This document shows, piece by piece, positions 8,632-17,225 of a DNA stretch of 64,000 nucleotides (position 1 is its first letter; each line of letters opens with the position of its first letter). The notes under the pieces are model-generated. The model was not told the DNA's origin. It made no database searches and saw nothing but the letters and a program-made list of their open reading frames with translations. Where the stretch lies: positions 1-64,000 of the forward strand of contig NZ_JAJNAL010000017.1 of the NCBI RefSeq assembly GCF_022271405.1. The letters run 5' to 3'. The position numbers were made by a program, and so were the translations under genes. This stretch comes from Rhodopseudomonas infernalis (lineage in GTDB: Bacteria > Pseudomonadota > Alphaproteobacteria > Rhizobiales > Xanthobacteraceae).

Positions 8632-9600
8632 TTATTCCCGCGCCGAGCGGAACAGGCCGGGAGTCACACCGAGTTGTTTGCGGAACACCTCCGACAAATG
8701 GCTCTGGCTCGAGAAGCCCGATTCCAAGGCGACCTCGACGATCGGCAGGTCGGTCGAGGCGAGCAGGTCCTTGGCTTTCAGAATCCGGCGCGAAACGACG
8801 TACTGGTGAACGCTCATGCCGAGGCGTTGATTGAAAGCGCGCGACAACGATCTCGGGGAAAGGCCGGCTTCCCGCGCGAGGGCCTCGAGCGGCAGGTCAT
8901 CGGCGATCCGCTCGGCGATCAGTTGGCAAACGCGTCGCAGCGCGTGCTCCGGCGCCGCAGGAGCGTCGCCCTCGAATGCCGAGGAGCGGCCCGCCGCCGT
9001 GTAGTTGCGGACGACGTGTGCGTAGGCCGCGTGGGCGAGTTCATCCGCATAATAGCGTGCCCCGGCGTCCTCGGGCAGCCGTAACATTTTCAGGACGGCG
9101 AGGGCCAATTGCTCGAGCAGGGGATCGTGCACGCCCAGCGGCACGTCCAGTTCCACCCGCCCCACATGCTCGCTGCATAGCCGCGCGGCCGCCTCGTCCA
9201 GCAGATCCTGGCGAAGATACAGGGTCAGCATCTCCGAGCGGCCATGACGGTGCCATTCACTCGCCTCCAGCGCGGGAATGAGGTGGAATTGCCGCGGCCG
9301 AAGGGTGGTGGTTTCGACGGCGCCGCCGCCGCCGACGCGCTTCCGGATCCGGGCGGGTTGGCTGACGCAATAGCCGAGGCACGGGTTGCCGATCGGCGCG
9401 AGTTCACCGCACCAGGTATCGACCGCAATCAGTGCCGCTTGGATGTTGGACCATCCACGGCCACTGCTGCTCGCCAGCGTCGCGTTGCGTGGCCAAGAAC
9501 CAATATCGTGCATGCGCATTCCGGACTCCTGGTCGCCGAGGCCTGCGCCCGGCCCGAGATCAGCGAAGCGATCTTCGATTGACCGAATTCTGTTAGCCAT
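8632..9600 (-). CDS. AraC-family transcriptional regulator
   Basis: This 322-residue protein has a C-terminal AraC/XylS double helix-turn-helix, about 215-320. Visible motifs are ALAREAGLSPRSLSRAFNQR and VALESGFSSQSHLSEVFRKQLGVTPG. The N-terminal 200 residues are a ligand-sensing or dimerisation region with no clear signature. It is transcribed divergently from the flavin oxidoreductase at 9802, with 201 bp between the starts, so it probably controls that gene and perhaps the symporter downstream. The inducer is unknown. Confidence 0.93.
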   Translation of the reverse strand: MANRIRSIEDRFADLGPGAGLGDQESGMRMHDIGSWPRNATLASSSGRGWSNIQAALIAVDTWCGELAPIGNPCLGYCVSQPARIRKRVGGGGAVETTTLRPRQFHLIPALEASEWHRHGRSEMLTLYLRQDLLDEAAARLCSEHVGRVELDVPLGVHDPLLEQLALAVLKMLRLPEDAGARYYADELAHAAYAHVVRNYTAAGRSSAFEGDAPAAPEHALRRVCQLIAERIADDLPLEALAREAGLSPRSLSRAFNQRLGMSVHQYVVSRRILKAKDLLASTDLPIVEVALESGFSSQSHLSEVFRKQLGVTPGLFRSARE

Positions 9601-9771
9601 CGGCCGGATTATGGAAGAGGCCGAACTATCACGCGGCCAATATGAATGAAGGTCAAGCTGAGCGTTGGCTCAAATGCCGGCAGCAGCTGCCGAATTCGTA
9701 GCTGTTCTGCCGACTACGCGAGCAGGCGATGCAAAACGCAGGACCCGAGGTTTCAACTGATCGAAATGCAA

Positions 9772-9788
9772 CCCCGCTCAGTGCGGGG
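9772..9788 (+). promoter_or_regulatory. Leader hairpin next to ribosome binding site
   Basis: CCCCGC, loop TCAGT, GCGGGG: a perfect 6-bp GC stem ending 13 nt before the ATG at 9802, immediately followed by the likely ribosome binding site around 9790-9797. It could influence translation start; this is only structural inference. Confidence 0.3.
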
Positions 9789-9801
9789 AAATGAGGTCGA
9801 T

Positions 9802-10965
9802 ATGCCGTCTCTTTTCAGCGAGTTGAAAGTACGTGACGTGACCTTGCGAAACCGCATAGCGGTCTCGCCGATGACGCAATTTTCCTCTCCGGACGGTATC
9901 GTCACCGACTGGCATTTGGCCCATCTCGGGTCCAAGGCTGTGGGCGGCGCCGGAATGGTCGTGGTCGAGCAGGCGGCGGTCTCGCCTGAAGGCCGGATGT
10001 CGACGACCTGCGCCGGCCTGTGGAACGATGAGCAGGGCGTCGCGCTCGCGCGTCTCGCCGGCTTCGTCAGCTCGGTCGGCTGCGTGCCCGGAATTCAGCT
10101 CGGCCATTCCGGTCGACGGGGATGCGTGGAGGCGCCCTGGTTGGGCGGCGGCCATCTTCCTGCGGACCATCCCGATGCCTGGGAAATGATAGGCCCGTCC
10201 GCGGTGGCGTTCGGCGGCGTCATGCACCGCACGCCCCGTGAAATGACGCTGGACGATATCGCCGCCATGGCCCGCAACTACGCTGCGGCAGCGCGGCGGG
10301 CGCGCGAGGCCGGCTTCGCGTGGCTGGAGATACACGCCGCGCACGGTTTTCTGCTGTCGAGCTTCTTCTCGCCGCTCTCCAATCATCGCACCGACCAGTA
10401 TGGCGGCGACTTCGCGGGGCGAAGCCGCTTTCTGTTGGAGGTGGTCGATGCGGTGCGCGCGGAGTGGCCGGATCGGCTTCCGCTCTCGATGCGCTTCGGC
10501 GTGACGGAGTTTGCGCCGGGTAGCCAGACCATCGAGGAATCGGTGGCGCTGGCCCGCATGCTGAAGCCGCGTGGTGTCGATCTCGTCGACGTCTCCTTCG
10601 GTGGCAACTCGGGACAGGCGCAGACGCCGTGGGATGCCGAAGGCTTCATGGTGCCGGCGGCGGAGCGCATCCGCAGGGAAGCGGACATCCTCACTGCCGC
10701 GAACTGGAATCTGGCCGACCCGCATTTTGCCGATGCCATCGTGCGCGAGGCGCGGGTCGACCTGGTGATGCTCGGCCGCCCGATGCTCGCCAATCCTCAT
10801 TGGCCGGTCTACGCCGCCATGGTGCTCGGCCACGAGCGCCCCTACGACCTGCTGCCGGTCCAGTTCAGTACCTGGCTCAACAAGTACCAGCGCAGCCGTG
10901 TCAACGACGGCTTCGGCCACATCACCGGCCGGGCGACGGTGCCGGAAATTGCTGCCGCCGAATGA
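9802..10965 (+). CDS. NADH:flavin oxidoreductase, old yellow enzyme family
   Basis: This 387-residue FMN (beta/alpha)8-barrel enzyme belongs to the YqjM-like/OYE class. Motifs are NRIAVSPMTQ near residue 18, QLGHSGRRG, EIHAAHGFLLSSF, the SNHRTDQYGG segment and VMLGRPMLANP near the C terminus. Such enzymes reduce activated C=C bonds with NAD(P)H. The ATG at 9802 opens the conserved MPSLFSEL sequence; the open frame reaches further upstream into the divergent promoter region. The divergent AraC regulator and downstream symporter suggest an inducible uptake-and-reduction pathway for an unsaturated compound, which is inferred. Confidence 0.93.
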   Translation: MPSLFSELKVRDVTLRNRIAVSPMTQFSSPDGIVTDWHLAHLGSKAVGGAGMVVVEQAAVSPEGRMSTTCAGLWNDEQGVALARLAGFVSSVGCVPGIQLGHSGRRGCVEAPWLGGGHLPADHPDAWEMIGPSAVAFGGVMHRTPREMTLDDIAAMARNYAAAARRAREAGFAWLEIHAAHGFLLSSFFSPLSNHRTDQYGGDFAGRSRFLLEVVDAVRAEWPDRLPLSMRFGVTEFAPGSQTIEESVALARMLKPRGVDLVDVSFGGNSGQAQTPWDAEGFMVPAAERIRREADILTAANWNLADPHFADAIVREARVDLVMLGRPMLANPHWPVYAAMVLGHERPYDLLPVQFSTWLNKYQRSRVNDGFGHITGRATVPEIAAAE

Positions 10966-11006
10966 GCGGCCTTCGACAACACCCTCCCTCCCATCTCCAG
11001 TATGGA

Positions 11007-11297
11007 ATGAAACCGATGTCCGCACTCAAGATGTCCTTACACGACGAGCCCGCGAAGGAAGCCGTACTACCTGCCGCGCGGCTCGGCTGGATTCTCGCCG
11101 CCGTCCAGGCGCTGATCTACGGCTCCTTCATCGCGACCTTCATCATCTCCCCGGCGAGCATGACGCGGCCGCTGGCTCCAGGACTTTCTATCACCGTCGC
11201 AGTGGTCTTCGGCCTCTGCGTGGTGTTCTCGACCATCGCCCTCGCGGGACTCTACGTCCTGATCGCCAATCGCACAGCCACCGAACGGGGAGAGTGA
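11007..11297 (+). CDS. DUF485 small membrane protein, symporter partner
   Basis: This protein of about 96 residues has two predicted membrane segments (about LGWILAAVQALIYGSFIATF and LSITVAVVFGLCVVFSTIAL). DUF485/YjcH proteins are almost always encoded directly before ActP-type acetate symporters, as here, with 4 bp to the next gene. The start could be 11007, 11016 or 11031; the upstream sequence carries only a weak binding site, so the start is uncertain. Confidence 0.85.
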   Translation: MKPMSALKMSLHDEPAKEAVLPAARLGWILAAVQALIYGSFIATFIISPASMTRPLAPGLSITVAVVFGLCVVFSTIALAGLYVLIANRTATERGE

Positions 11298-11301
11298 CGC
11301 C

Positions 11302-12924
11302 ATGAATGCTGGCAAGACTGCCAAGATTGCAACGACCCTTGCGGTCCTTCTCCCGGTGCTCGTGACCGGGACTTCCGCGCTCGCCGCAGAGCCGGCCGGC
11401 GGCGGCGCCAACGCCACCGCAATCTCTTTGTTTGTCGCCATCGTGCTGGTGACGCTGGGCATCACGGCGTGGGCCGCGAAGCGCACCCGATCGACCTCCG
11501 ATTTCTACGCGGCCGGCGGTCAAATCTCGGGCTTCCAGAACGGCATCGCGCTGGCTGGCGACTTCATCTCTGCCGGTGCGCTGCTCGGCCTCGCGGGTCT
11601 GGTGTTCGCGTCCGGGTTCGACGGACTCATCTTCGCGGTCGGCTACTCCACGGGATTGCCGCTGGTGGTGTTCCTGGTGGCGGAGCGCTTGCGAAGACTC
11701 GGCCGCTTCACCATTGCCGACGTGCTCGCCACCCGGCTCGACGAACGGCCGATTCGCATCTTCACGGCCTTCGCGACTCTGGTGATTGTCGTCTTCTACC
11801 TGATTGCCCAGATGGTGGGAGCAGGGCAACTGATCCGGTTGCTGTTCGGCTTCGACTACATCTATGCCCAGCTTCTGGTCGGCGCCCTGATGATCTGCTA
11901 CGTCGTGTTCGGCGGCATGATGGCGACGACATGGGTGCAGATCATCAAGGCCGCGATGCTGATCGGCGCGGGGTTGATCATGACGATCGCCGTGCTCGCC
12001 CATTTCGGCTTCAGCTACGATGCCGTTATCGCGCGCGCCATCGCCGTGCATCCTCGGCACGAAGCCATGATGTCGCCGCAGGTGTTCTCCGGAGGCACCC
12101 TGCAGACCATCTCGCTCGGTCTCACCCTGATGCTCGGCACCGCCGGCCTGCCCCACGTCCTGATGCGCTTCTTCACCGTTCCGGACGCCCGTGCAGCCCG
12201 CGTTTCGGTGTTCTGGGGAACGCTGTGCGTGAGCGGGTTCTTCGCGCTCATCTTCGTCCTCGGCTTCGGCGCGCTCGCTATCATCGGCGGCGACCCGAGC
12301 TACGTCGATGCGAACGGAGCGGTGCGCGGCGGCGGCAACATGGCCACCATCCACCTCGCACACGCCCTGGGCGGCAATCCGCTGATGGGGATCGTCTCGG
12401 CGGTGTCGTTCGCCACCATCCTCGCGGTCGTGGCGGGCCTGACGCTGGCGGGCGCCTCGTCCGTTTCGCACGATCTCTACGCCCGGATCCTCCGCCGCGG
12501 ACGATCCAGCGAAGCCAGCGAGATCATGATCTCCCGCTTCGCAACCGTCGGGCTCGGGCTGCTCTCGGTGGCGCTCGGCATCGTGTTCCAGACGCAGAAC
12601 GTCGCCTACATGATCAGCCTTGCCTATGCCATCGCCTGCAGTTCGACGCTGCCGCTGCTGCTGCTGACGTTGTACTGGGGCGGGTTGACGACGCGCGGCG
12701 CCATCAGCGGCGGCATGGTCGGCCTCGGCGCGGCGGTGATCCTCACGGTCCTCGGCCCCCCGGTATGGGTCAAGGTGCTCGGCAACGCGGCGCCGATCTT
12801 CCCGATCGATCCGCCGACCATCGTCTCCATGCCGCTGGCCTTCTTCACCGCCTGGTTCGTATCGGTGATGAGCCGCCGGACCGAGCAAGTATCGATGGCC
12901 ACCGGCCTGGAAGCTGCGGAATAA
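11302..12924 (+). CDS. ActP-type solute:sodium symporter (SSS family)
   Basis: This 540-residue polytopic protein has a leading hydrophobic segment resembling a signal peptide (TSALAAEPAGG) and about 13 membrane spans. It shows SSS features such as TSDFYAAGGQISGFQNG and the RFFTVPDARAARVS loop. The family moves small carboxylates such as acetate, glycolate or pyruvate with Na+. GGGAGAG lies upstream of the ATG. The DUF485 partner directly upstream is the classical yjcH-actP arrangement. No acetyl-CoA synthetase lies next to it, so acetate specificity is not assured. Confidence 0.92.
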   Translation: MNAGKTAKIATTLAVLLPVLVTGTSALAAEPAGGGANATAISLFVAIVLVTLGITAWAAKRTRSTSDFYAAGGQISGFQNGIALAGDFISAGALLGLAGLVFASGFDGLIFAVGYSTGLPLVVFLVAERLRRLGRFTIADVLATRLDERPIRIFTAFATLVIVVFYLIAQMVGAGQLIRLLFGFDYIYAQLLVGALMICYVVFGGMMATTWVQIIKAAMLIGAGLIMTIAVLAHFGFSYDAVIARAIAVHPRHEAMMSPQVFSGGTLQTISLGLTLMLGTAGLPHVLMRFFTVPDARAARVSVFWGTLCVSGFFALIFVLGFGALAIIGGDPSYVDANGAVRGGGNMATIHLAHALGGNPLMGIVSAVSFATILAVVAGLTLAGASSVSHDLYARILRRGRSSEASEIMISRFATVGLGLLSVALGIVFQTQNVAYMISLAYAIACSSTLPLLLLTLYWGGLTTRGAISGGMVGLGAAVILTVLGPPVWVKVLGNAAPIFPIDPPTIVSMPLAFFTAWFVSVMSRRTEQVSMATGLEAAE

Positions 12925-12952
12925 AGCGGCACTGAGAACGATCGCAGAATCG

Positions 12953-12985
12953 ACCGCCGGACGATTGTCGAAATCGCCCGGCGGT
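12953..12985. terminator. Bidirectional hairpin terminator
   Basis: ACCGCCGG at 12953-12960 pairs with CCGGCGGT at 12978-12985, and GATT/AATC pair further inside. It lies between the converging symporter (ends 12924) and DUF2478 gene (ends 13000). No strong U-tract follows, so it is a probable rather than certain terminator. Confidence 0.55.
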
Positions 12986-12999
12986 CGTCCGTCTGATCT

Positions 13000-13584
13000 T
13001 CAGGCTGCCGAGGTCAGCGCCTGTTGCACGCCGAGCCGGCGCGGCTGCACCCCGAGGCCGCGCCGCGCAAGCCATTGCTGCACCCGCGGCGAGTCGATCA
13101 TCGCCTCTTCGGCGAGGCCGTTGGTGAATTCGCGCCAACTCGCCAGGCGACGCTCCGGCACGCCGACCACGACGGGAATCCCCAGATCCACCGCTTCGGT
13201 GATCGCGTCGGCGAGGCCGCCGCCGGTGGCTTCGAGCTGGCCGAATTTGTTGACGATCAGCAGTTCAGGGCACTTCTGGAATGCCGCGCTGATCAGCGCG
13301 GCCGCGTCCTGCATGGCGGTTGGATCAACCCGGCAACCGCTCGCCTGCGGGGTCTGGTCATCGGCAAGCTGCAGGATAATGCGCGACGACAGCTCCTCGA
13401 TTTCCATATCGCAGCGCGGGGTTCCGTCGCGCGTGGCGTGATAGGCGACGATCCCGGCTAACGGGACGCCGCTGTCACGCAGCCGGTAGCCCAGCTCCGA
13501 AATCGTCCGGCAGGCTGCGGCGCCGTCCGAATAGACGAGCGCAAGAATCGAAGGTCTGCCGCTTCGGCCGAGAGTGTACCCCAT
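13000..13584 (-). CDS. DUF2478 protein, NTPase-like fold without P-loop
   Basis: I assign this 194-residue protein to DUF2478 from its opening ILALVYSDG, the central EELLIVNKFG-like segment (here ELLIVNKFGQLEATGGG) and the VVVGVPERRLASW strand. The family has a nucleotide-binding-like fold and is often found near molybdate or nitrogenase-related genes; its role is unknown. The position of a Walker A (YSDGAAACRTI) lacks GKT/S. The ATG at 13584 begins the conserved part; the frame stays open to 13659, so a longer start is possible. It lies downstream of the cupin and ACP genes on the same strand, 293 bp away. Confidence 0.7.
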   Translation of the reverse strand: MGYTLGRSGRPSILALVYSDGAAACRTISELGYRLRDSGVPLAGIVAYHATRDGTPRCDMEIEELSSRIILQLADDQTPQASGCRVDPTAMQDAAALISAAFQKCPELLIVNKFGQLEATGGGLADAITEAVDLGIPVVVGVPERRLASWREFTNGLAEEAMIDSPRVQQWLARRGLGVQPRRLGVQQALTSAA

Positions 13585-13877
13585 CGTGTCCCGCCACGCT
13601 CCAATAAGACTTTCGCAGCATCGAAATGCCAGAATCGGCGCGGCCCGGCTTTGCGACAAATCAATCTCGTGAGCGGACGTGAAACGACAGAAAATGTCTC
13701 AGTGCAGTACGAACGCGAAGACCGTCTAAGTCATCCGCCGAGCGAGGGCCCTCACGAAGGGTTCGCGTACAAGCTGTTCGGCTATGCGTTCGGCACGACA
13801 AAGGGCGCCTCGCGACAGCGCGGCGCCCGGTTTGGTCGATATCAGGCTAGACGACGTCTGGAGCGTCCCGCGGAGAA
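13585..13877. other. Intergenic region, no gene seen
   Basis: No credible gene. A short palindrome, GACA-GAAAA-TGTC, lies at 13686-13698 and could be an operator for the DUF2478 gene. I found no sigma54 element with correct spacing: the closest minus-strand GG...GC pair is one base too short. Confidence 0.35.
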
Positions 13878-14333
13878 TTAGTTCGCGCCGAGCAGCGACT
13901 GCGTCGTGCGCTGACCGGAAGGCGTCAGCATCGAACGTAGCTTGGCGTAGATCCGGACGGCGAGGCCGATCAGCTTCGGCTGGGTGCGGCGACAGAACGC
14001 GATCTTGCGGATGTGGCCTTCGACATGCCAGCGCGCGCTGGCGCCGTCCTTGAAGAAGATCACGTCACCCGGCCCGTAGCGCTTTGCCGGCAGACCGTCG
14101 CCCTCGATCACCACCGAGCCTTCGAGGATGCAGATCGTTTCGTCGATGTCGTAGTGCCACTCGAACTTGCCCTCGGTGCAGTGCCAGATGATCGTCGAGG
14201 CCATGCCGTCGGCGCTGCGTGACAGGGGGCAGTTGGTCGCCACCGGATTGCCTTCGAGAATCCACGACGGCTCGATCGGTGCGGGCTTCAATTCGACTTG
14301 CGTCGTGGCGGTGAGGATCAGATTGCTGGTCAT
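13878..14333 (-). CDS. Cupin-domain protein (DUF861-like)
   Basis: This 151-residue single-cupin protein has the two cupin motifs: TEGKFEWHYDIDETICILEG with a likely metal-binding HYDIDE cluster, and YGPGDVIFFKDGASARWHV. Cupin_3 members include ureidoglycine aminohydrolases, isomerases and small sensors, so the reaction cannot be named. GAGGA precedes the ATG. It lies 61 bp downstream of the carrier-protein gene on the same strand and is probably co-transcribed with it. Confidence 0.85.
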   Translation of the reverse strand: MTSNLILTATTQVELKPAPIEPSWILEGNPVATNCPLSRSADGMASTIIWHCTEGKFEWHYDIDETICILEGSVVIEGDGLPAKRYGPGDVIFFKDGASARWHVEGHIRKIAFCRRTQPKLIGLAVRIYAKLRSMLTPSGQRTTQSLLGAN

Positions 14334-14394
14334 CCGGTCGGCTCCTCTGAGGTGCTACGGTTCATTGGTGTGATGCTGGGATGTCGAATGGAAT

Positions 14395-14667
14395 TCAGGC
14401 GGCCTGCAATTGAAGGCGACGAAGAACGAGACGCTCGATGGTCTCGACCGACGTGAAGTTCTCGGGAGTGATCTCGGATTGCGGCAGCATGAGATCGAAC
14501 GCCGCCTCGACGCCGAGCATCAGATTGACCATCTCCATCGAGGTCAGTCCGGCATCGGCCAGGCGCGTGTCGGGCTGCACGGGGCCGGAGGCCGCGTTCT
14601 GTGCGAGGATCGACTGCACCAATTCGAGGATTGTGGTCTGAACGGCAGTGGATGTGCCGGCCTGCAT
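14395..14667 (-). CDS. Acyl/peptidyl carrier protein, probable partner of the adjacent ligase
   Basis: This 90-residue free-standing carrier protein has the 4'-phosphopantetheine attachment serine at residue 43 in DAGLTSMEMVNLM. It is not the housekeeping AcpP, whose motif is DSLDTVELV-like. A near-perfect GGAGGT ribosome site precedes the ATG. It is divergent from the acyl-CoA dehydrogenase and aaRS-like ligase genes, with a 352-bp shared control region. Carrier proteins beside such aaRS-like ligases are their known acceptors in Bradyrhizobium, so aminoacylation of Ser43's pantetheine is expected. Confidence 0.9.
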   Translation of the reverse strand: MQAGTSTAVQTTILELVQSILAQNAASGPVQPDTRLADAGLTSMEMVNLMLGVEAAFDLMLPQSEITPENFTSVETIERLVLRRLQLQAA

Positions 14668-15019
14668 GGCTACCTCCGGGGCGGTGTTTCGCGCGCGTGG
14701 CCAAATCCCTCGCGTCGCGTATTTTGATTAGTCGAGATGTAATCGCAGAAAACTTGCGGAAACAATTGCGGCGCATTGTCCGCATCGGCTTTCGAATTTT
14801 AACGCTAACGGGAAACCCGCGATTTCTCGGTATTCATACAAGCCCGGATTAACCCTCGAATTCGAATGCAAATTGATTCACTTTGAATCATCTCGACGTC
14901 GCCAAGGCTCGTCCGTAGCGTGTCAGTCGCAAGATGCGGCGCGCAACGTCCTGCTGATCGCGCGGTGCAGCGTCCCGACTCATCACTTGCACTGTCCGTC
15001 TCAAAGGAGACCCGCCGCC
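14668..15019. promoter_or_regulatory. Divergent control region, ACP1 and dehydrogenase
   Basis: These 352 bp separate two divergent units. A perfect palindrome TGATTCA-CTT-TGAATCA lies at 14874-14890, about 130 bp before the dehydrogenase ATG. Its right half contains TTTGAATCA, which recurs at 25556-25564 in the divergent region before the sulfhydrylase gene. No gene is seen within the region. Confidence 0.5.
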
Positions 15020-16243
15020 ATGGCGATGATGACTGATCATGCGGTCCACGATTTTGCCCCATCGGCCGTTCCGTTCCGGCACGCTGCTGTCCCATTGTCG
15101 CAACGCGTGGCACAGGTCGCCGCGATCGCGGCGGTCGAAGCCGACAGCGTCGACCAGGAGTCGCGCTTCCCGGCGGCCGCGATCGAGGCTGCGCGTGCTC
15201 ACGGCCTGCTCGGCGCCCAGATCCCGGTCGAACTCGGCGGCGAGGGCGCGTCGATCCACGACGTCACCGAGATGTGCTACACGCTCGGCCGCGCCTGCGC
15301 GTCGACCGCGATGATCGTGGCGATGCATCAGACCAAGGTGGCTTGCCTGGTCCGCCACGGCCGCGGCAGCGCCTGGCACGAACAATTGATGCGCCGGCTC
15401 GCGGCGGACCAGCTGCTGCTGGCGTCGTCCACGACCGAGGGCAATAACGGCGGCAACATCCGCGCCAGCGCTGCGGCGATCGAAGTGACGGCCGAGGCGG
15501 TGTCGCTGGTACGCGACGCCACGGTGATCTCCTACGGCGCCCAGGCCGACGGCGTGATGACGATCGCGCGCCGCGCCAATGATGCGGCCGCGTCCGATCA
15601 GGTGCTGGTGGTGTTCACCAAGGAAGACTACACGCTGCGGCCGACGCTCAGCTGGGAGACGCTCGGCATGCGCGGCACCTGCAGCCGCGGCTTCGAGCTC
15701 AAGGCCAACGGTCTCGCCGCGCAGGTGTTCACGGATCCGTACGACCGCATTCACGCTCAGACCATGACGCCGGTGGCGCATCTGTCATGGTCGTCGGCCT
15801 GGGCCGGCATCGCGGCGGCGTCAGTGGAGCGCGCGCAGGCCTTCATCCGCAAGGCGGCGCGCGGTGCCGGCGGGCAGCTGCCGCCCGGCGCCGCGCACTA
15901 CAATGCGGCGAAGCGCTCGCTGATCAAGCTGCGCGCGCTGATCGCCGCCAATCTCGATACGTTCGCGGCGGCGGAGTTCGACGAGCGCGCGCTCGGCTCG
16001 CTGGATTTTCAGTCGGGCATCAACCTGCTCAAGGTCGAGGCTTCGGAACTGGCGGTGGAAACCGTGATGAGCGCGATGCGGGCCTGCGGCCTGGCGGGCT
16101 ATCGCAACGACGGCGACTTCACGATCGGGCGGCATCTGCGCGACGTGCTGTCGTCGCCGCTGATGATCAACAACGACCGCATCCTCGCCAATATCGGCAC
16201 CGCCAGCCTGATGGCCGCCGTGCCGGCGACGCTGCGCGACTGA
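15020..16243 (+). CDS. Acyl-CoA dehydrogenase-like flavoprotein acting near a carrier protein
   Basis: This 407-residue member of the acyl-CoA dehydrogenase superfamily has N-terminal helices, a middle FAD-binding beta domain (SSTTEGNNGGNIRA; WETLGMRGTCSRGF) and a C-terminal helical domain. The usual YEGT catalytic-Glu segment near the C terminus is replaced by PLMINNDRI, so the standard base is absent. AAAGGAGA precedes the ATG at 15020. The gene is followed after 32 bp by the aaRS-like ligase and is divergent from ACP1, which suggests oxidation of a carrier-bound aminoacyl or acyl group rather than a CoA ester. That substrate is inferred. Confidence 0.85.
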   Translation: MAMMTDHAVHDFAPSAVPFRHAAVPLSQRVAQVAAIAAVEADSVDQESRFPAAAIEAARAHGLLGAQIPVELGGEGASIHDVTEMCYTLGRACASTAMIVAMHQTKVACLVRHGRGSAWHEQLMRRLAADQLLLASSTTEGNNGGNIRASAAAIEVTAEAVSLVRDATVISYGAQADGVMTIARRANDAAASDQVLVVFTKEDYTLRPTLSWETLGMRGTCSRGFELKANGLAAQVFTDPYDRIHAQTMTPVAHLSWSSAWAGIAAASVERAQAFIRKAARGAGGQLPPGAAHYNAAKRSLIKLRALIAANLDTFAAAEFDERALGSLDFQSGINLLKVEASELAVETVMSAMRACGLAGYRNDGDFTIGRHLRDVLSSPLMINNDRILANIGTASLMAAVPATLRD

Positions 16244-16275
16244 TCAACGAACCAGATTCAGAGGAGTCACTCCGC

Positions 16276-17217
16276 ATGAACGTCGCGATCCGCTCCATCC
16301 CGTCGGAAGCCGCCGCGCAGCCGGTCGATCCGCTCGATCATCTCGCCGCGCATCTGTTCCACAAGCTCGGCGCCGACGGCGTCTATGCGCGCACCGCGCT
16401 GTATGAAGGCATCGTCGAGAAACTCGCGGCGCTGATCTCGCGCCATCGCGAGACCGGCACCGAAGTGATGCGGTTCCCGCCGGTGATGAGCCGGGCTCAA
16501 CTCGAGAAGTCCGGTTATCTGAAGAGCTTTCCGAATCTGCTCGGCTGCGTCTGCGGCCTGCACGGCACCGAGCAGGAGATCAACGCGGCGGTGAGCCGGT
16601 TCGACGCCGGTGGCGATTGGACCACCTCGCTGTCGCCGGCCGATCTCGTGCTGTCGCCCGCGGCCTGCTACCCGGTCTATCCGATCGCGGCGAGCCGCGG
16701 CCCGCTGCCGGCCGGCGGCCTGCGCTTCGACGTCGCCGCGGATTGCTTCCGCCGCGAGCCGTCGAAGCATCTCGACCGGCTGCAGTCGTTCCGGATGCGC
16801 GAATACGTTTGCATCGGCGCGCCGCAGGATGTCGCCGAGTTCCGCGAGCGCTGGATGGTCAAGGCGCAGGCGATCGCCCGCGATCTCGGCCTGGCGTTTC
16901 GGGTCGACACCGCGTCCGATCCGTTCTTCGGCCGCGTCGGCCAGATGAAGGCGATCAGCCAGCAGCAGCAGGCGCTGAAGTTCGAACTGCTGGTGCCGCT
17001 GCGCTCGGAAGAATCCCCGACCGCCTGCATGAGCTTCAACTATCACCGCGAGCATTTCGGCGTGACCTGGGGCATCGACGACACCGACGGCAACCCCGCC
17101 CACACCGGCTGCGTCGCCTTCGGCATGGACCGGCTCGCAGTCGCGCTGTTCGCCACCCACGGCATCGATACGAGCGCGTGGCCGGCGAGCGTGCGTGAGG
17201 TGCTGGCGCTGGACTAA
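16276..17217 (+). CDS. Amino acid:[carrier protein] ligase, aaRS class II-like
   Basis: This 313-residue protein is a truncated homologue of the atypical (zinc) seryl-tRNA synthetase catalytic core. Bradyrhizobium and Agrobacterium homologues activate glycine or alanine and load carrier proteins instead of tRNA. The zinc ligands fall at Cys131 (SPAACYP), Glu176 (RMREYV, motif 2) and Cys279 (HTGCVAFGMDRL, motif 3), the same positions described for the Bradyrhizobium enzyme. No tRNA-binding arm is present. GAGGAG lies before the ATG. The neighbours ACP1 and the dehydrogenase give the probable acceptor and next step. Amino-acid specificity cannot be read from sequence. Confidence 0.9.
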   Translation: MNVAIRSIPSEAAAQPVDPLDHLAAHLFHKLGADGVYARTALYEGIVEKLAALISRHRETGTEVMRFPPVMSRAQLEKSGYLKSFPNLLGCVCGLHGTEQEINAAVSRFDAGGDWTTSLSPADLVLSPAACYPVYPIAASRGPLPAGGLRFDVAADCFRREPSKHLDRLQSFRMREYVCIGAPQDVAEFRERWMVKAQAIARDLGLAFRVDTASDPFFGRVGQMKAISQQQQALKFELLVPLRSEESPTACMSFNYHREHFGVTWGIDDTDGNPAHTGCVAFGMDRLAVALFATHGIDTSAWPASVREVLALD

Positions 17218-17225
17218 CAAACGCG

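Noticed and set aside
13600-13640. sigma54 promoter upstream of the DUF2478 gene on the minus strand
   Set aside because: TGGCAT...TGC looks similar but the GG to GC spacing is nine or twelve, not ten.
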